Shown here: one piece after another, positions 1 to 8,753 of the stretch
Numbering within the stretch: position 1 is the first letter of the stretch
How the letters are laid out: every line of letters starts with the position of its first letter
Assembly: GCF_014062345.1 (NCBI RefSeq)
Contig: NZ_JACGLS010000006.1
Location: forward strand, 1 to 64,000
Source of the DNA: Tenacibaculum pelagium
Lineage (GTDB): Bacteria > Bacteroidota > Bacteroidia > Flavobacteriales > Flavobacteriaceae
Length of the DNA stretch: 64,000 nt
Direction of reading: 5' to 3'
Position numbers and translations under genes: made by a program
The notes under the pieces: model-generated
The model's database searches: none
Seen by the model: the letters and a program-made list of their open reading frames with translations, nothing else
What the model was told of the DNA's origin: nothing

Positions 1-1113
1 ACGGTAAGGGACGATTGTGGAAACGATGCAACGGTAAGCACTACGGTAAGTAGAGATTACGATGAGACCGATCCAATAATTGTAGCAATACCAGAAGTAC
101 CACAATTGTGTAACGAAGAGTTGCCTGAATCTTTAGAGGCTAGATGGGAAGATAATTGTTCTGTTGGTGGAGATTTATTAGCATTGAAGACTAATGAAAG
201 GATAGAAGGCTGTATTAAGTACGCAGATTATGTTTTCGAAGCACAAGATGATTGTGGAAACAAAGTGAGAGAAGTAGTTACCTTGTCATCTGAGTTTGAT
301 CAGTTTGAAGCTTGTGAGACAGCTTTTGCTAGATATGACGAGAATTCATGTTTTTTAAATGATGGATTTAACCGTTGGGGATGGACAAATTACTTCGCAG
401 AAGAAGGGGTTTATACGATGCCGTTGTATGCTGGAGCTCCAGTTTGTGATCCAGTAGCTGAAGGTAAAGGAACCCAAACAGGTGAGGTTACGGTAACCTA
501 TCAAGGAGGATTTGTATCTGTGGAATATAATTTATTTGAAGGTTATGCAATGAATACAGCTCAGGTGTATATTGGTTGTGAGAAATATCCTACTAAGAAT
601 GGTAAGGAAACAGTTGCACCAGGTCAGTATAATTTCAAATCAGGTAACTTAGATTATGGTTATAATTATAAGTTTGAACCAGTTGCAGCTACAGGACCAA
701 TATATGTAATAGCTCATGCGGTAACATGTGAGGAAATATGTAGATGTTCAGTTCCGACAGATGAAGGTAAGGAAATTGAAACTTCAGGTAGTATTAATTG
801 TGGAGAGGCAGAAAGTCAATCTGTTGAAATTATTGAGCCAGTAAGTTTTAATGCATATCCAGTTCCATTTGAAGATGAGTTATCAATTCAATACAAGTAT
901 GAGTTTGATACTGATGTGACAATTGAAGTATATACTATTAATGGTTTACTAATTAAGAAAGTTGTTAATGATTCTTATGAAAAATCAACTAGTAATATAA
1001 CTAAGTTAGATTTAACAGGAGTTCAGAATCAAACATTAATAGTTAGGTTAATAACAAGTAAGGGAGTAGCTAACAGAAAAGTTATCGCTAAACGACCTAA
1101 GAAGAGAAAGTAA
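1..1113 (+). CDS. Secreted T9SS surface protein, 5'-truncated C-terminal part
   Basis: The reading frame is open from base 1, so the gene starts outside the window; the visible 370 residues are its C-terminus. It begins with a cysteine-containing repeat with DDCGN motifs (seen twice, about 75 residues apart), like HYR/Ig-like repeats of Bacteroidota surface proteins. A cysteine-rich module follows (CETAFAR ... CFLNDGFNRWGWTN), a pattern I recognise from many secreted bacterial proteins but cannot name. The last 85 residues (from about SFNAYPVPFEDELSI to the end) fit a type A T9SS sorting domain, which directs export across the outer membrane and cell-surface attachment. The very basic end KRPKKRK is slightly unusual. 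Specific function is unknown; likely a cell-surface adhesin or structural protein. Confidence 0.85.
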   Translation, partial: TVRDDCGNDATVSTTVSRDYDETDPIIVAIPEVPQLCNEELPESLEARWEDNCSVGGDLLALKTNERIEGCIKYADYVFEAQDDCGNKVREVVTLSSEFDQFEACETAFARYDENSCFLNDGFNRWGWTNYFAEEGVYTMPLYAGAPVCDPVAEGKGTQTGEVTVTYQGGFVSVEYNLFEGYAMNTAQVYIGCEKYPTKNGKETVAPGQYNFKSGNLDYGYNYKFEPVAATGPIYVIAHAVTCEEICRCSVPTDEGKEIETSGSINCGEAESQSVEIIEPVSFNAYPVPFEDELSIQYKYEFDTDVTIEVYTINGLLIKKVVNDSYEKSTSNITKLDLTGVQNQTLIVRLITSKGVANRKVIAKRPKKRK

Positions 1114-1126
1114 CCTGAATTATTGA

Positions 1127-1189
1127 GGAGCGCGGTCTAAGAAAATAGATAAATAATTTTTGTGATTTTTAGATTTTCTACCGCGCTCC
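1127..1189. repeat. GC-rich 10-bp inverted repeat forming a long hairpin
   Basis: GGAGCGCGGT at 1127-1136 is mirrored exactly by ACCGCGCTCC at 1180-1189. Inside it AGAAAAT and ATTTTCT can extend the stem by 7 bp after a 3-nt bulge. The GC-rich stem stands out in a very AT-rich gap just after the stop of the T9SS gene. No T-run follows it, and a classical terminator lies 25 bp further on, so its role is unclear (3' mRNA stabiliser, small RNA or remnant of a repeat element). Confidence 0.6.
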
Positions 1190-1214
1190 ATATTACAAAC
1201 AAGAAAGTATTAAC

Positions 1215-1250
1215 AAAAAAATACTGAGATGTAAGTCTCAGTATTTTTTT
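1215..1250. terminator. Bidirectional rho-independent terminator
   Basis: A perfect hairpin (AATACTGAGA / TCTCAGTATT, 6-nt loop) is flanked by an A-run on the left and a T-run on the right. It lies between the convergent T9SS gene and the universal stress protein gene and can serve both. Confidence 0.85.
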
Positions 1251-1276
1251 GTTAATTAAATTTTAATAGCTCAATT

Positions 1277-2104
1277 CTAAACTTTAAAAGTAAGCATTGG
1301 TTTTATAGCTTTTTTTGATAAGTGTTTGGTAATACTTCCGTTAAATATATGAGATAAACCGCTTCGTCCATGTGTAGCTAAAGCAATAACATCAGCATTA
1401 ATTTCATTAGAATAATTTAAGATACCTCTTTCAACAGATGAATCATTATAAACATTTATTGAGTAATTGTTAAGATTATGTTTGCTAATAAAATTTTCAA
1501 TGCGATCTTTTGTTTTTTGAGTGTTTTCAAATTTTTGAGGTGTATTAATTTTTAGTAAATGTATTTTGCTATCAAAGTTATTAGCAAAATCCAAAAATCG
1601 TGTAAAGGCTTTGTTCTTGTCGGGTTTAAAACTAGAAGCAAAAATTAAGTTTTTTGGATTAAAATTATCACCGTCTTTTTTTGTTACTAAAACAGGAGCT
1701 TCAGAGTTTCGAACAACTTTTTCGGTATTCGATCCAATAAGAATTTCTTCTAAATCAGTATGTCCTTTAGATCCCATAACAATTAAATCAGCATTAATTT
1801 TCTTCCCATAATCACGAATTCCTTCATATGGATTTTGGAATCTAATAGAGTGTTTTACATTGTTGTTTTCAGGAAAAAATTTCTGTTTGTAATTAATTAA
1901 TTTATCGCGTACTTTTCTTATGTATAGCATGCTTTCAGGAATGCTAAAATTACTTCCTCCTCCCATATCAATAATTCCTGTAGGAATTTCAATCATATGA
2001 AGTAAATGTACTTCACTATCTGAACTTTTTGCAATGGTAGAAGCTAATTTTGATGCGTATTCTGAGGGCTTTGAAAAATCGGTGGGTACAAGTATTTTTT
2101 TCAT
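1277..2104 (-). CDS. Universal stress protein, tandem UspA domains
   Basis: A 275-residue cytoplasmic protein with two Usp folds in tandem (about 1-145 and 146-275), as is common in Bacteroidota. Domain 1 starts KKILVPTDFS and holds the nucleotide-binding pattern GSKGHTDLEEILIGSNTE (G-x2-G-x9-G-S). Domain 2 has ATHGRSGLSHIFNGS, where the first glycine of that pattern is replaced, so ATP binding may be limited to domain 1. I chose the ATG at 2104 (MKKILVPTD); an in-frame ATG 48 nt upstream would add 16 residues unlike any Usp start. Usp proteins help survival under starvation or stress; the exact trigger is unknown. It is a single gene with a shared terminator downstream. Confidence 0.9.
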   Translation of the reverse strand: MKKILVPTDFSKPSEYASKLASTIAKSSDSEVHLLHMIEIPTGIIDMGGGSNFSIPESMLYIRKVRDKLINYKQKFFPENNNVKHSIRFQNPYEGIRDYGKKINADLIVMGSKGHTDLEEILIGSNTEKVVRNSEAPVLVTKKDGDNFNPKNLIFASSFKPDKNKAFTRFLDFANNFDSKIHLLKINTPQKFENTQKTKDRIENFISKHNLNNYSINVYNDSSVERGILNYSNEINADVIALATHGRSGLSHIFNGSITKHLSKKAIKPMLTFKV

Positions 2105-2169
2105 AATAAAAAGGTTTTTAGAAGGATAGTGTTTTAAATTTACGAAAAACATTTTGATTTAGAAAGATA

Positions 2170-2201
2170 TTTGTATGTTAATGAATAACTTACTATATTT
2201 G
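2170..2201 (+). promoter_or_regulatory. Promoter of rimP-nusA-infB
   Basis: TTTG at 2170-2173, a 20-nt spacer, then TATATTTG at 2194-2201. This matches the Bacteroidota housekeeping promoter TTTG-N19/20-TAnnTTTG. Transcription should start about 2206, giving a leader of roughly 57 nt before rimP. Confidence 0.8.
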
Positions 2202-2228
2202 CAGCAAATTTATTAATTAGATAGATGA

Positions 2229-2252
2229 AGGGGACGAGAGTCCCCTCTTTTT
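2229..2252 (+). promoter_or_regulatory. Terminator-like leader hairpin before rimP
   Basis: AGGGGAC (2229-2235) and GTCCCCT (2240-2246) form a perfect 7-bp stem closed by a GAGA (GNRA) tetraloop and followed by CTTTTT. It lies between the promoter and the rimP start at 2263, so it is placed to attenuate the operon or to bind a protein. The fold is seen in the sequence; the regulatory role is inferred. Confidence 0.6.
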
Positions 2253-2262
2253 ATACCTTAGG

Positions 2263-2724
2263 ATGAATCAAGATAAAGTAAAAGAATTATTACAGGAAGC
2301 CTTGCAAGAGAACGAATCGTTGTATTTAATCGATTTACAATTCTTAGCAAATAGCAAGATTAAAGTAATTGTTGATGGAGATTCAGGAGTGCCTTTAAGC
2401 GAGTGTGTTCGTATTAGTAGAAATATAGAACATAATTTAGATAGAGAAGAAGAAGATTTTTCTTTAGAAGTTACCACTCCAGATATTGCTCACCCGCTAA
2501 CTGTTAAGCGTCAGTATAAAAAGAATATAAGTAGAATTTTAAAAGTTAAAACAGCAACTGAAGAATTCGAAGGAACGTTAACCGAAGCAGATGATGATAA
2601 TATTACCCTGTTTTGGAAAGCAAGAGAGCCTAAGCCAATTGGTAAAGGAAAGCATACGGTAGAGAAAACAGTAGCAATACCGTATCAAGATATTAAAGAA
2701 GCAAAAGTGAAGATCATATTTTAA
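2263..2724 (+). CDS. rimP: Ribosome maturation factor RimP
   Basis: A 153-residue protein with the usual RimP layout: an N-terminal alpha/beta domain (about 1-80; VIVDGDSGVPLSECVRISR is the typical core) and a C-terminal SH3-like domain (about 85-153). RimP binds pre-30S particles and is needed for assembly of the small ribosomal subunit in the cytoplasm. It is followed by nusA after 12 nt, the conserved rimP-nusA-infB order. The start ATG lies 10 nt after the T-run of the leader hairpin. Length is normal for the family. Confidence 0.95.
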   Translation: MNQDKVKELLQEALQENESLYLIDLQFLANSKIKVIVDGDSGVPLSECVRISRNIEHNLDREEEDFSLEVTTPDIAHPLTVKRQYKKNISRILKVKTATEEFEGTLTEADDDNITLFWKAREPKPIGKGKHTVEKTVAIPYQDIKEAKVKIIF

Positions 2725-2736
2725 TAAGAGAATGAA

Positions 2737-3993
2737 ATGGAAAATATTGCATTAATTGAGTCATTTTCAGAGTTTAAAGATAATAAAAGTATAGACAGAG
2801 TAACATTAATGTCTATCTTAGAAGAAGTATTTCGTGCTGCATTAAAGCGTAGATTTGGTTCAGACGAGAACTTCGATATAATTATCAACCCAGACAAAGG
2901 AGATTTAGAAATTTGGAGAAACCGTGTGGTAGTTGCCGATGGAATGTCTGAAGACGATAATGAAGAAATTGAACTTGCTGAAGCAAGAAAAATCGAACCA
3001 GATTTTGAAATTGGGGAAGATGTATCAGAAGAAGTAAAGTTAATAGATTTAGGTAGACGTGCGATTTTAGCATTACGTCAAAACCTTATTTCTAAAATTC
3101 ACGAACACGATAGTACTAACATCTTTAAGCAGTTTAAAGACTTAGAAGGTGAAATTTATAGTGCAGAAGTGCACCATATTCGTCATAATGCAGTAATTTT
3201 GTTAGATGATGAAGGAAACGAGATTGTTTTACCAAAGAGTGAGCAAATTCGTTCAGACTTCTTTAGAAAAGGAGATGCAGTTCGTGGGGTTATAAAATCG
3301 GTAGAATTAAGAGGTAATAAACCAGCTATTATTTTATCAAGAACTTCACCAGCATTTTTAGTAAAGTTATTCGAGCAAGAAATACCAGAAGTTTTCGACG
3401 GATTAATTACTATTGAAGGTGTTGCTAGAATTCCTGGAGATAAAGCAAAAATTGCTGTAGACTCTTATGATGATAGAATCGATCCAGTTGGAGCATGTGT
3501 TGGTGTTAAAGGATCACGTATTCACGGTATAGTTCGTGAATTAGGAAACGAAAACATTGATGTAATCAATTACACAAAGAACGAGCAGTTATTTGTATCG
3601 AGAGCATTAAGTCCAGCAAAAGTAACTTCTGTAGATATTAAATTATACGAAGAAGAAAAGAATGGTAAAAAAGGACGTGTAAACGTTTTGTTAAAACCAG
3701 AAGAAGTTTCGAAAGCAATTGGTCGTGCAGGAGTTAATATTCGTTTAGCAAGTGAGTTAACAGGGTATGAAATTGATGTACAACGTGAAGGTTTAGAAGA
3801 AGAAGATGTTGAGTTAACAGAATTTTCTGACGAAATCGAAGCTTGGGTAATAGCAGAATTCAATAAAATTGGTTTAGATACAGCAAAGAGTGTACTTGAG
3901 AAAGACGTATCGATGTTAGTACAAAGAACAGATTTAGAGGAAGAGACAATTTTAGATGTTCAACGAATTTTAAGAGAAGAATTCGAAGACTAA
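2737..3993 (+). CDS. nusA: Transcription termination/antitermination factor NusA
   Basis: A 418-residue protein with the N-terminal RNA polymerase-binding domain (about 1-125), an S1 domain (about 130-200), and two KH domains recognisable from GVKGSRI (KH1) and AIGRAGVNIRLASELTG (KH2). NusA binds RNA polymerase and nascent RNA, and modulates pausing, intrinsic termination and antitermination. It lacks the repeated C-terminal acidic domains of the E. coli protein, which is normal for Bacteroidota. It is co-transcribed with rimP upstream and infB downstream. Because NusA itself acts on hairpins and pausing, it is an obvious candidate to act on the leader hairpin ahead of rimP, but this is inference. 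Confidence 0.95.
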   Translation: MENIALIESFSEFKDNKSIDRVTLMSILEEVFRAALKRRFGSDENFDIIINPDKGDLEIWRNRVVVADGMSEDDNEEIELAEARKIEPDFEIGEDVSEEVKLIDLGRRAILALRQNLISKIHEHDSTNIFKQFKDLEGEIYSAEVHHIRHNAVILLDDEGNEIVLPKSEQIRSDFFRKGDAVRGVIKSVELRGNKPAIILSRTSPAFLVKLFEQEIPEVFDGLITIEGVARIPGDKAKIAVDSYDDRIDPVGACVGVKGSRIHGIVRELGNENIDVINYTKNEQLFVSRALSPAKVTSVDIKLYEEEKNGKKGRVNVLLKPEEVSKAIGRAGVNIRLASELTGYEIDVQREGLEEEDVELTEFSDEIEAWVIAEFNKIGLDTAKSVLEKDVSMLVQRTDLEEETILDVQRILREEFED

Positions 3994-4115
3994 ATAAAAA
4001 AAGGAAGCCAACATTTCCTGATGTGATAACACAAAAGCTGGCAATTAAAGAAAAAGAACATAACTATACTGAAAGTATAAAGTGTGTTTTTTCAATAAAA
4101 AGTATAAAATAATTT

Positions 4116-6935
4116 ATGGCTGAAGCTAAAAAATTAAGACTTAATAAAGTATTAAGAGAATTAAATATCTCTTTAGATAGGGCTGTCGAGCATTTGGCAA
4201 AAAATGGTCACGAAATCGAAGCACGTCCTACTACTAAAATATCTTCTGCAGAATATCAAATATTATTTGATGGTTTTCAGACAGATAAATCTAAAAAGGT
4301 TGCCTCTAAAGAAGTTGGTGAAGAGAAGCGAAAGGAGAAAGAGGCTATTCGTCTAAAGTTAGAAGAAGAGCAAGAGAAAAAGAGGGTAGAAGACGAAGCT
4401 AAAAAACAAGAAGTTTTAAAAGCTAAAGCTGAAAAATTAGAGTTAAAGACTGTTGGTAAAATAGATGTAAAAACTGGTAAAGCAGTTGAAGAAGCTAAAG
4501 AACCAGTAGCAGAAGCTAAAAAAGTTGAAGAGCCTAAAAAAGAAGCTCCGGTTAAAGAAACTAAAAAGGTTGAAGAACCAGTTGCAAAGGTTGAAGAAAA
4601 GAAACCAGCTCCTAAAAAAGTTGAAAAACCAAAAGAGGTAAAAGTAGAAGCTCTTAAAAAAGTTGAGATACCTAAAAAGGTAGTAGAAACTAAAAAAGAG
4701 GAAGTTAAAGCTGAACCAGCTGTTGAAATTACAGCAGAGAATGCTGAGAAATTAAAAACTCAGTATAAAAAATTAGATGGTCCTAAAATTACAGGTCAAA
4801 AAATTGACTTAAAACAATTTGAAAGACCAAAGAAGAAAAAACCAGATGCTAAGACAGACGCGGATAAGAAAAAGCGTAAAAGAATTAGCAAACCAGGTAC
4901 ACCAAGAACTGGCGGAGGTGGTGTTGGTAGACCTCAAGGTAATCGTCCAGGAGGAGGTAATCGAGGAGGTAACAATCGCCCAGGATTTAGAGGAAGAGGA
5001 GCACAAAGACCAGCAGTTAAAAAAGAAGAACCTACAGAAGCAGAAGTACAAAAACAAGTACGTGAAACTTTAGAAAGGCTTCAAGGGAAATCTAAAAAAG
5101 GTAAAGGAGCAAAATACCGTAGAAATAAAAGAGATGCTCACCGTGAACAATCAGAAGCAGATTTACAAGCAGCTCAGGCTGAAAGTAAAGTATTAAAAGT
5201 AACAGAATTTGTTACGGTTAGTGAAGTTGCTACGATGATGGACGTTCCGGTAACAAATATTATTTCTTCATGTATGATGCTTGGAATGATGGTAACAATG
5301 AATCAGCGTTTAGATGCTGAAACATTATCAATCGTTGCAGAAGAATTTAATTATACAGTAGAGTTTGTTGGAGCTGAAGTAGAAGAGTCTATTGAAGAAG
5401 TAGAAGATAAGCCAGAAGATTTAGAAACTCGTGCGCCAATTATTACGGTAATGGGTCACGTAGATCACGGTAAAACTTCGTTATTAGATTATATCCGTAA
5501 AGCGAATGTAATTGAAGGTGAATCTGGTGGAATTACTCAGCATATTGGTGCTTACGCAGTAAGTGTTGGAGATCAAAAAATTGCTTTCTTAGATACACCA
5601 GGTCACGAGGCCTTTACAGCAATGCGTGCTCGTGGAGCTCAAGTAACAGATTTAGTAATTATTGTTGTGGCAGCGGATGATGATGTAATGCCTCAAACAA
5701 AAGAAGCAATATCGCATGCGCAAGCAGCAGGAGTACCAATCATATTTGCAATAAATAAGATTGATAAACCAAATGCGAATCCAGATAATATTAAAACACA
5801 ACTTTCTTCTATGAACTTATTAGTAGAAGATTGGGGTGGTAATATTCAATCTCAAGAAATTTCTGCTAAAACAGGACAAGGAGTTGAAGATTTATTAGAA
5901 AAAGTATTATTAGAAGCAGAAGTATTAGAATTAAAAGCTAATCCTAATAAGAATGCAACTGGAGCTGTAGTAGAAGCTTTATTAGATAAAGGTAGAGGAT
6001 ATGTATCAACAATTTTAGTACAAGCAGGTACGTTAAAAATTGGAGATTATATTTTAGCTGGTAAACATAGTGGTAAAGTAAGAGCTATGTTTGATGATAA
6101 AGGAAATAAAGTAAAAGAAGCAGGACCATCAACACCAGTATCAATCCTAGGATTAGACGGTGCACCACAAGCAGGTGATAAGTTTAATGTATTTGATGAT
6201 GAGCGTGAAGCGAAGCAAATTGCAGCAAAACGTTCTCAATTACAACGTGAGCAATCTGTAAGAACTCAGAAAACATTAACATTAGCAGAAATTGGTCGTC
6301 GTATTGCGTTAGGAGATTTCAAAGAATTAAACATTATCTTAAAAGGAGATGTAGATGGTTCGGTAGAAGCCTTAACAGATTCATTCCAGAAATTATCTAC
6401 TGAAGAAATTCAGGTTAATATCTTACATAAAGGAGTTGGAGCAATTACAGAATCTGATGTATTATTAGCAACAGCATCTGATGCAATTATTGTTGGATTT
6501 AACGTACGTCCGCAAGGAAATGCTCGTGTAGTAGCAGATAGAGAGGAAGTTGATATTAGAACATACTCTATTATCTACGATGCTATCAACGACTTGAAAG
6601 ATGCAATGGAAGGAATGTTATCACCTGAAATGAAGGAAGAAGTTCTTGGTAATGTTGAAATTAGAGAAGTTTATAAAATTTCTAAAGTTGGTAACATTGC
6701 AGGATGTATGGTAATGAATGGTAAGATTACAAGAGATGCTAAAGTTCGTATTATCCGTGACGGAATTGTTGTTCACGACGGATTATTAACTTCATTAAAG
6801 CGTTTTAAAGACGATGTTAAAGAAGTAACGAAAGGATACGATTGTGGTCTTCAAATTAAAGGATACAACGATATTAAAGAAGGAGATACTATTGAAGCTT
6901 ATACTGAAGTTGCAGTTAAGAAAAAGCTTAAATAA
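4116..6935 (+). CDS. infB: Translation initiation factor IF-2
   Basis: A 939-residue GTPase that brings initiator tRNA to the 30S subunit. An IF2_N domain occupies residues 1-50. A long Lys/Glu/Ala/Pro-rich linker (about 60-240) follows, then a Gly/Arg/Asn-rich stretch with RGG-like motifs (about 265-300). The GTPase domain has G1 GHVDHGKT at 447-454, G3 DTPGHEAF and G4 NKID. Domains II, III and IV fill the rest to the C-terminus. Length is typical of Bacteroidota IF-2. The 122-bp gap after nusA has no clear terminator, so infB is probably in the rimP-nusA operon. Confidence 0.96.
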   Translation: MAEAKKLRLNKVLRELNISLDRAVEHLAKNGHEIEARPTTKISSAEYQILFDGFQTDKSKKVASKEVGEEKRKEKEAIRLKLEEEQEKKRVEDEAKKQEVLKAKAEKLELKTVGKIDVKTGKAVEEAKEPVAEAKKVEEPKKEAPVKETKKVEEPVAKVEEKKPAPKKVEKPKEVKVEALKKVEIPKKVVETKKEEVKAEPAVEITAENAEKLKTQYKKLDGPKITGQKIDLKQFERPKKKKPDAKTDADKKKRKRISKPGTPRTGGGGVGRPQGNRPGGGNRGGNNRPGFRGRGAQRPAVKKEEPTEAEVQKQVRETLERLQGKSKKGKGAKYRRNKRDAHREQSEADLQAAQAESKVLKVTEFVTVSEVATMMDVPVTNIISSCMMLGMMVTMNQRLDAETLSIVAEEFNYTVEFVGAEVEESIEEVEDKPEDLETRAPIITVMGHVDHGKTSLLDYIRKANVIEGESGGITQHIGAYAVSVGDQKIAFLDTPGHEAFTAMRARGAQVTDLVIIVVAADDDVMPQTKEAISHAQAAGVPIIFAINKIDKPNANPDNIKTQLSSMNLLVEDWGGNIQSQEISAKTGQGVEDLLEKVLLEAEVLELKANPNKNATGAVVEALLDKGRGYVSTILVQAGTLKIGDYILAGKHSGKVRAMFDDKGNKVKEAGPSTPVSILGLDGAPQAGDKFNVFDDEREAKQIAAKRSQLQREQSVRTQKTLTLAEIGRRIALGDFKELNIILKGDVDGSVEALTDSFQKLSTEEIQVNILHKGVGAITESDVLLATASDAIIVGFNVRPQGNARVVADREEVDIRTYSIIYDAINDLKDAMEGMLSPEMKEEVLGNVEIREVYKISKVGNIAGCMVMNGKITRDAKVRIIRDGIVVHDGLLTSLKRFKDDVKEVTKGYDCGLQIKGYNDIKEGDTIEAYTEVAVKKKLK

Positions 6936-6960
6936 AAATCACTTTTATAGTAAAATTTTA

Positions 6961-6990
6961 AAAGATACCTTAATTAAGGTGTCTTTTTTT
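6961..6990 (+). terminator. Rho-independent terminator after infB
   Basis: Stem AGATACCTT / AAGGTGTCT (one G-U pair) around AATT, followed by a T-run; it closes the rimP-nusA-infB operon. Confidence 0.8.
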
Positions 6991-7017
6991 ATATTTACAA
7001 TTCTTAAATAATTTAAA

Positions 7018-7443
7018 ATGAAATATTTAAAAATAATAGCTCCTGTGCTTATCTTATTAATAACGAGTTGTTCTGCTCAAAATAAATCAAATAATTTTGA
7101 TGCAATTAACTATGAAGCTCAAACGAGAGGTAGTATGGTTAAAATTAATGTAGAAGATGGTAAGGTGCATTATAAAACTTATGATAGTGAGGAGACATAT
7201 GAGTTATCTCAAGATCAACTAGGGAAGTTAAATGATTTGGTAAGCGAAATAAATCTTAATGAAATTAAAGATTTAAAAACTCCATCAAAAAATAGTGCAA
7301 CCGATAGAGCTTTGATTGCTAAAGTTTCATTTAAGGTAAAAGATAAAGAATATACTTCATCTACTTTTGACGCTGGTAATCCACCAAAAGAATTAAAAAA
7401 GTTAGAAAATTTACTATTCTTATTGGCAAAGTTGAAAGAATAA
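7018..7443 (+). CDS. Small lipoprotein of unknown function
   Basis: A 141-residue protein beginning with a lipoprotein signal (hydrophobic residues 4-15, lipobox ITSC with Cys18), so it should be anchored in a membrane facing the periplasm. The mature part is hydrophilic with alternating beta-type segments (GSMVKINVEDGKVHYKTYD) and a helical C-terminus. I do not recognise a named family with certainty. It stands alone between two terminators, so it is probably monocistronic. Confidence 0.75.
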   Translation: MKYLKIIAPVLILLITSCSAQNKSNNFDAINYEAQTRGSMVKINVEDGKVHYKTYDSEETYELSQDQLGKLNDLVSEINLNEIKDLKTPSKNSATDRALIAKVSFKVKDKEYTSSTFDAGNPPKELKKLENLLFLLAKLKE

Positions 7444-7473
7444 AAAAAACCGAAGCAACTGCTTCGGTTTTTT
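7444..7473. terminator. Bidirectional terminator between convergent genes
   Basis: AAACCGAAGC / GCTTCGGTTT stem with a 4-nt loop, A-run on one side and T-run on the other. It separates the small lipoprotein gene from the convergent beta-helix-like lipoprotein gene. Confidence 0.85.
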
Positions 7474-7494
7474 GTTTTATAGGGTTGGAATGTA

Positions 7495-8625
7495 TTATAA
7501 CCCTTTAGTCCAACCAGCTGCCCATGTAGGAGCATTTTTACCATTACCAGCACCAGTATTGTTTCCTTCTGTAATATAAGAAGCAGCACCTGTGTATTGA
7601 TCTTTTGTAGTAATGTTGTCAAACTGAATAGGGTTGAAAGTAATATTACCATCAGTTATGCTTTGAATTGCAGGAGCATCAGTATCTTTTAACTTGATTC
7701 CTAAATCAAAATCAGCAACATATACATTTTCTACTGTCCAGTTACCACCACCTTCTTTAATATACATTGCGCCTTCAGTACCAGGACCAACTATAGAAAT
7801 ATTTCTTAAAGTAGCAGTAGTTTTAGGTTCAGCATTACCGTTATCTCCATTGTTAGATCCTTCGATACCAGCTTTAGTTCCTTTATTAATATACCAGTAT
7901 TCTCCAGTTCCAGACCATCCATCAGCAAAGTCGATAGAATCATCACCACTACCGGTAGATACTAAATAACGTCCGTTAACAGTACCTCCAAAAAATTCGA
8001 TACCATCATCTCCACCATTGTATGATTGTACATATTCGAAAGTTGTACCTGAACCAACAGCGAATAAAGAAACTCCGTTAAATTCTTTAGAACCATTAAA
8101 TGTTGCTCCAGTATATTCAACTCTTAAATATCTGATAGAACCAGAACTATCATTAGCAATAGAGCCTCCATAAGTTAAGTCAGATACTTCCGCAGTAGCA
8201 GTTTCTCCGTTAGAACCTCCTTTATTAGTTGGTGCTTTACCGCAAATAACTAAACCACCCCAATCTCCAGGAGCTGGTGTGCTACTTGCAGATGTCATTA
8301 CAACAGGATTGCTTGATGTACCGTTAACATCAATTTGTCCTCCTTGCGCAACTGCGATATAAGAACTGGTTCCTCCAGATGCTTTTATTACTGTTCCAGC
8401 AGGGATAACTAATCTTGCTCCGTCTTGAATAATAAAAGGACCAGTTAAGTTATACTCTTTGGTTGCATCTAAAGTTGTAGTTTCGTTGCTAATTCTTCCT
8501 TGAAAATTTGTAGGGTCTATATTAGTTCCTGTAGAGCCTCCATCAGTACCTACAACATTTTCATCTACCTGAATACAACTAGTAATAGTTAAAGCTGTAA
8601 TAAAAAGTGCAATTAATTTTTTCAT
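7495..8625 (-). CDS. Outer-membrane lipoprotein with beta-helix-like repeats
   Basis: A 376-residue lipoprotein (signal 1-16, lipobox ITSC with Cys17). The mature part is rich in Gly, Asn, Thr and Ser, with repeated short turns such as GTSSYIAVAQGGQIDVNG, GGDDGIEFFGG and GSGDDSIDFADG, which suggest a right-handed parallel beta-helix, possibly binding calcium through its GDD turns. It follows the 929-residue TonB receptor on the same strand after 128 bp, without a visible terminator between them, so the two probably work as a receptor and surface lipoprotein pair. Substrate unknown. Similar proteins in flavobacteria carry varied and unreliable names, so I give no gene symbol. Confidence 0.75.
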   Translation of the reverse strand: MKKLIALFITALTITSCIQVDENVVGTDGGSTGTNIDPTNFQGRISNETTTLDATKEYNLTGPFIIQDGARLVIPAGTVIKASGGTSSYIAVAQGGQIDVNGTSSNPVVMTSASSTPAPGDWGGLVICGKAPTNKGGSNGETATAEVSDLTYGGSIANDSSGSIRYLRVEYTGATFNGSKEFNGVSLFAVGSGTTFEYVQSYNGGDDGIEFFGGTVNGRYLVSTGSGDDSIDFADGWSGTGEYWYINKGTKAGIEGSNNGDNGNAEPKTTATLRNISIVGPGTEGAMYIKEGGGNWTVENVYVADFDLGIKLKDTDAPAIQSITDGNITFNPIQFDNITTKDQYTGAASYITEGNNTGAGNGKNAPTWAAGWTKGL

Positions 8626-8753
8626 TTTTTTAGTTTGTGTTTATTTTTAATTTTTTTACAAATAACTTTAATTAATTTGTTCTTGATTTTATCTAATTAT
8701 TATGTGTTTGTTATCTCCTTGCTATATAATGTTACTTATTTGTTAAGAGTATT

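Noticed and set aside
1..50. Threefold ACGGTAAG repeat at the left edge
   Set aside because: It falls in the coding repeat as Thr-Val codons and is explained by protein repetition; too short for a DNA element.
106..111. TTG at 106 as the start of the T9SS gene
   Set aside because: The same frame is open to base 1 and the upstream residues continue the repeat pattern (DDCGN), so the gene is cut by the window edge.
3994..4115. Terminator between nusA and infB
   Set aside because: Only a weak hairpin (TATACT / AGTATA) without a T-run is visible, so it is more likely an operon-internal gap.
4819..5073. 84-residue frame within infB
   Set aside because: It is a shadow of the low-complexity Lys/Glu/Gly/Arg part of infB with no promoter or homologue features.
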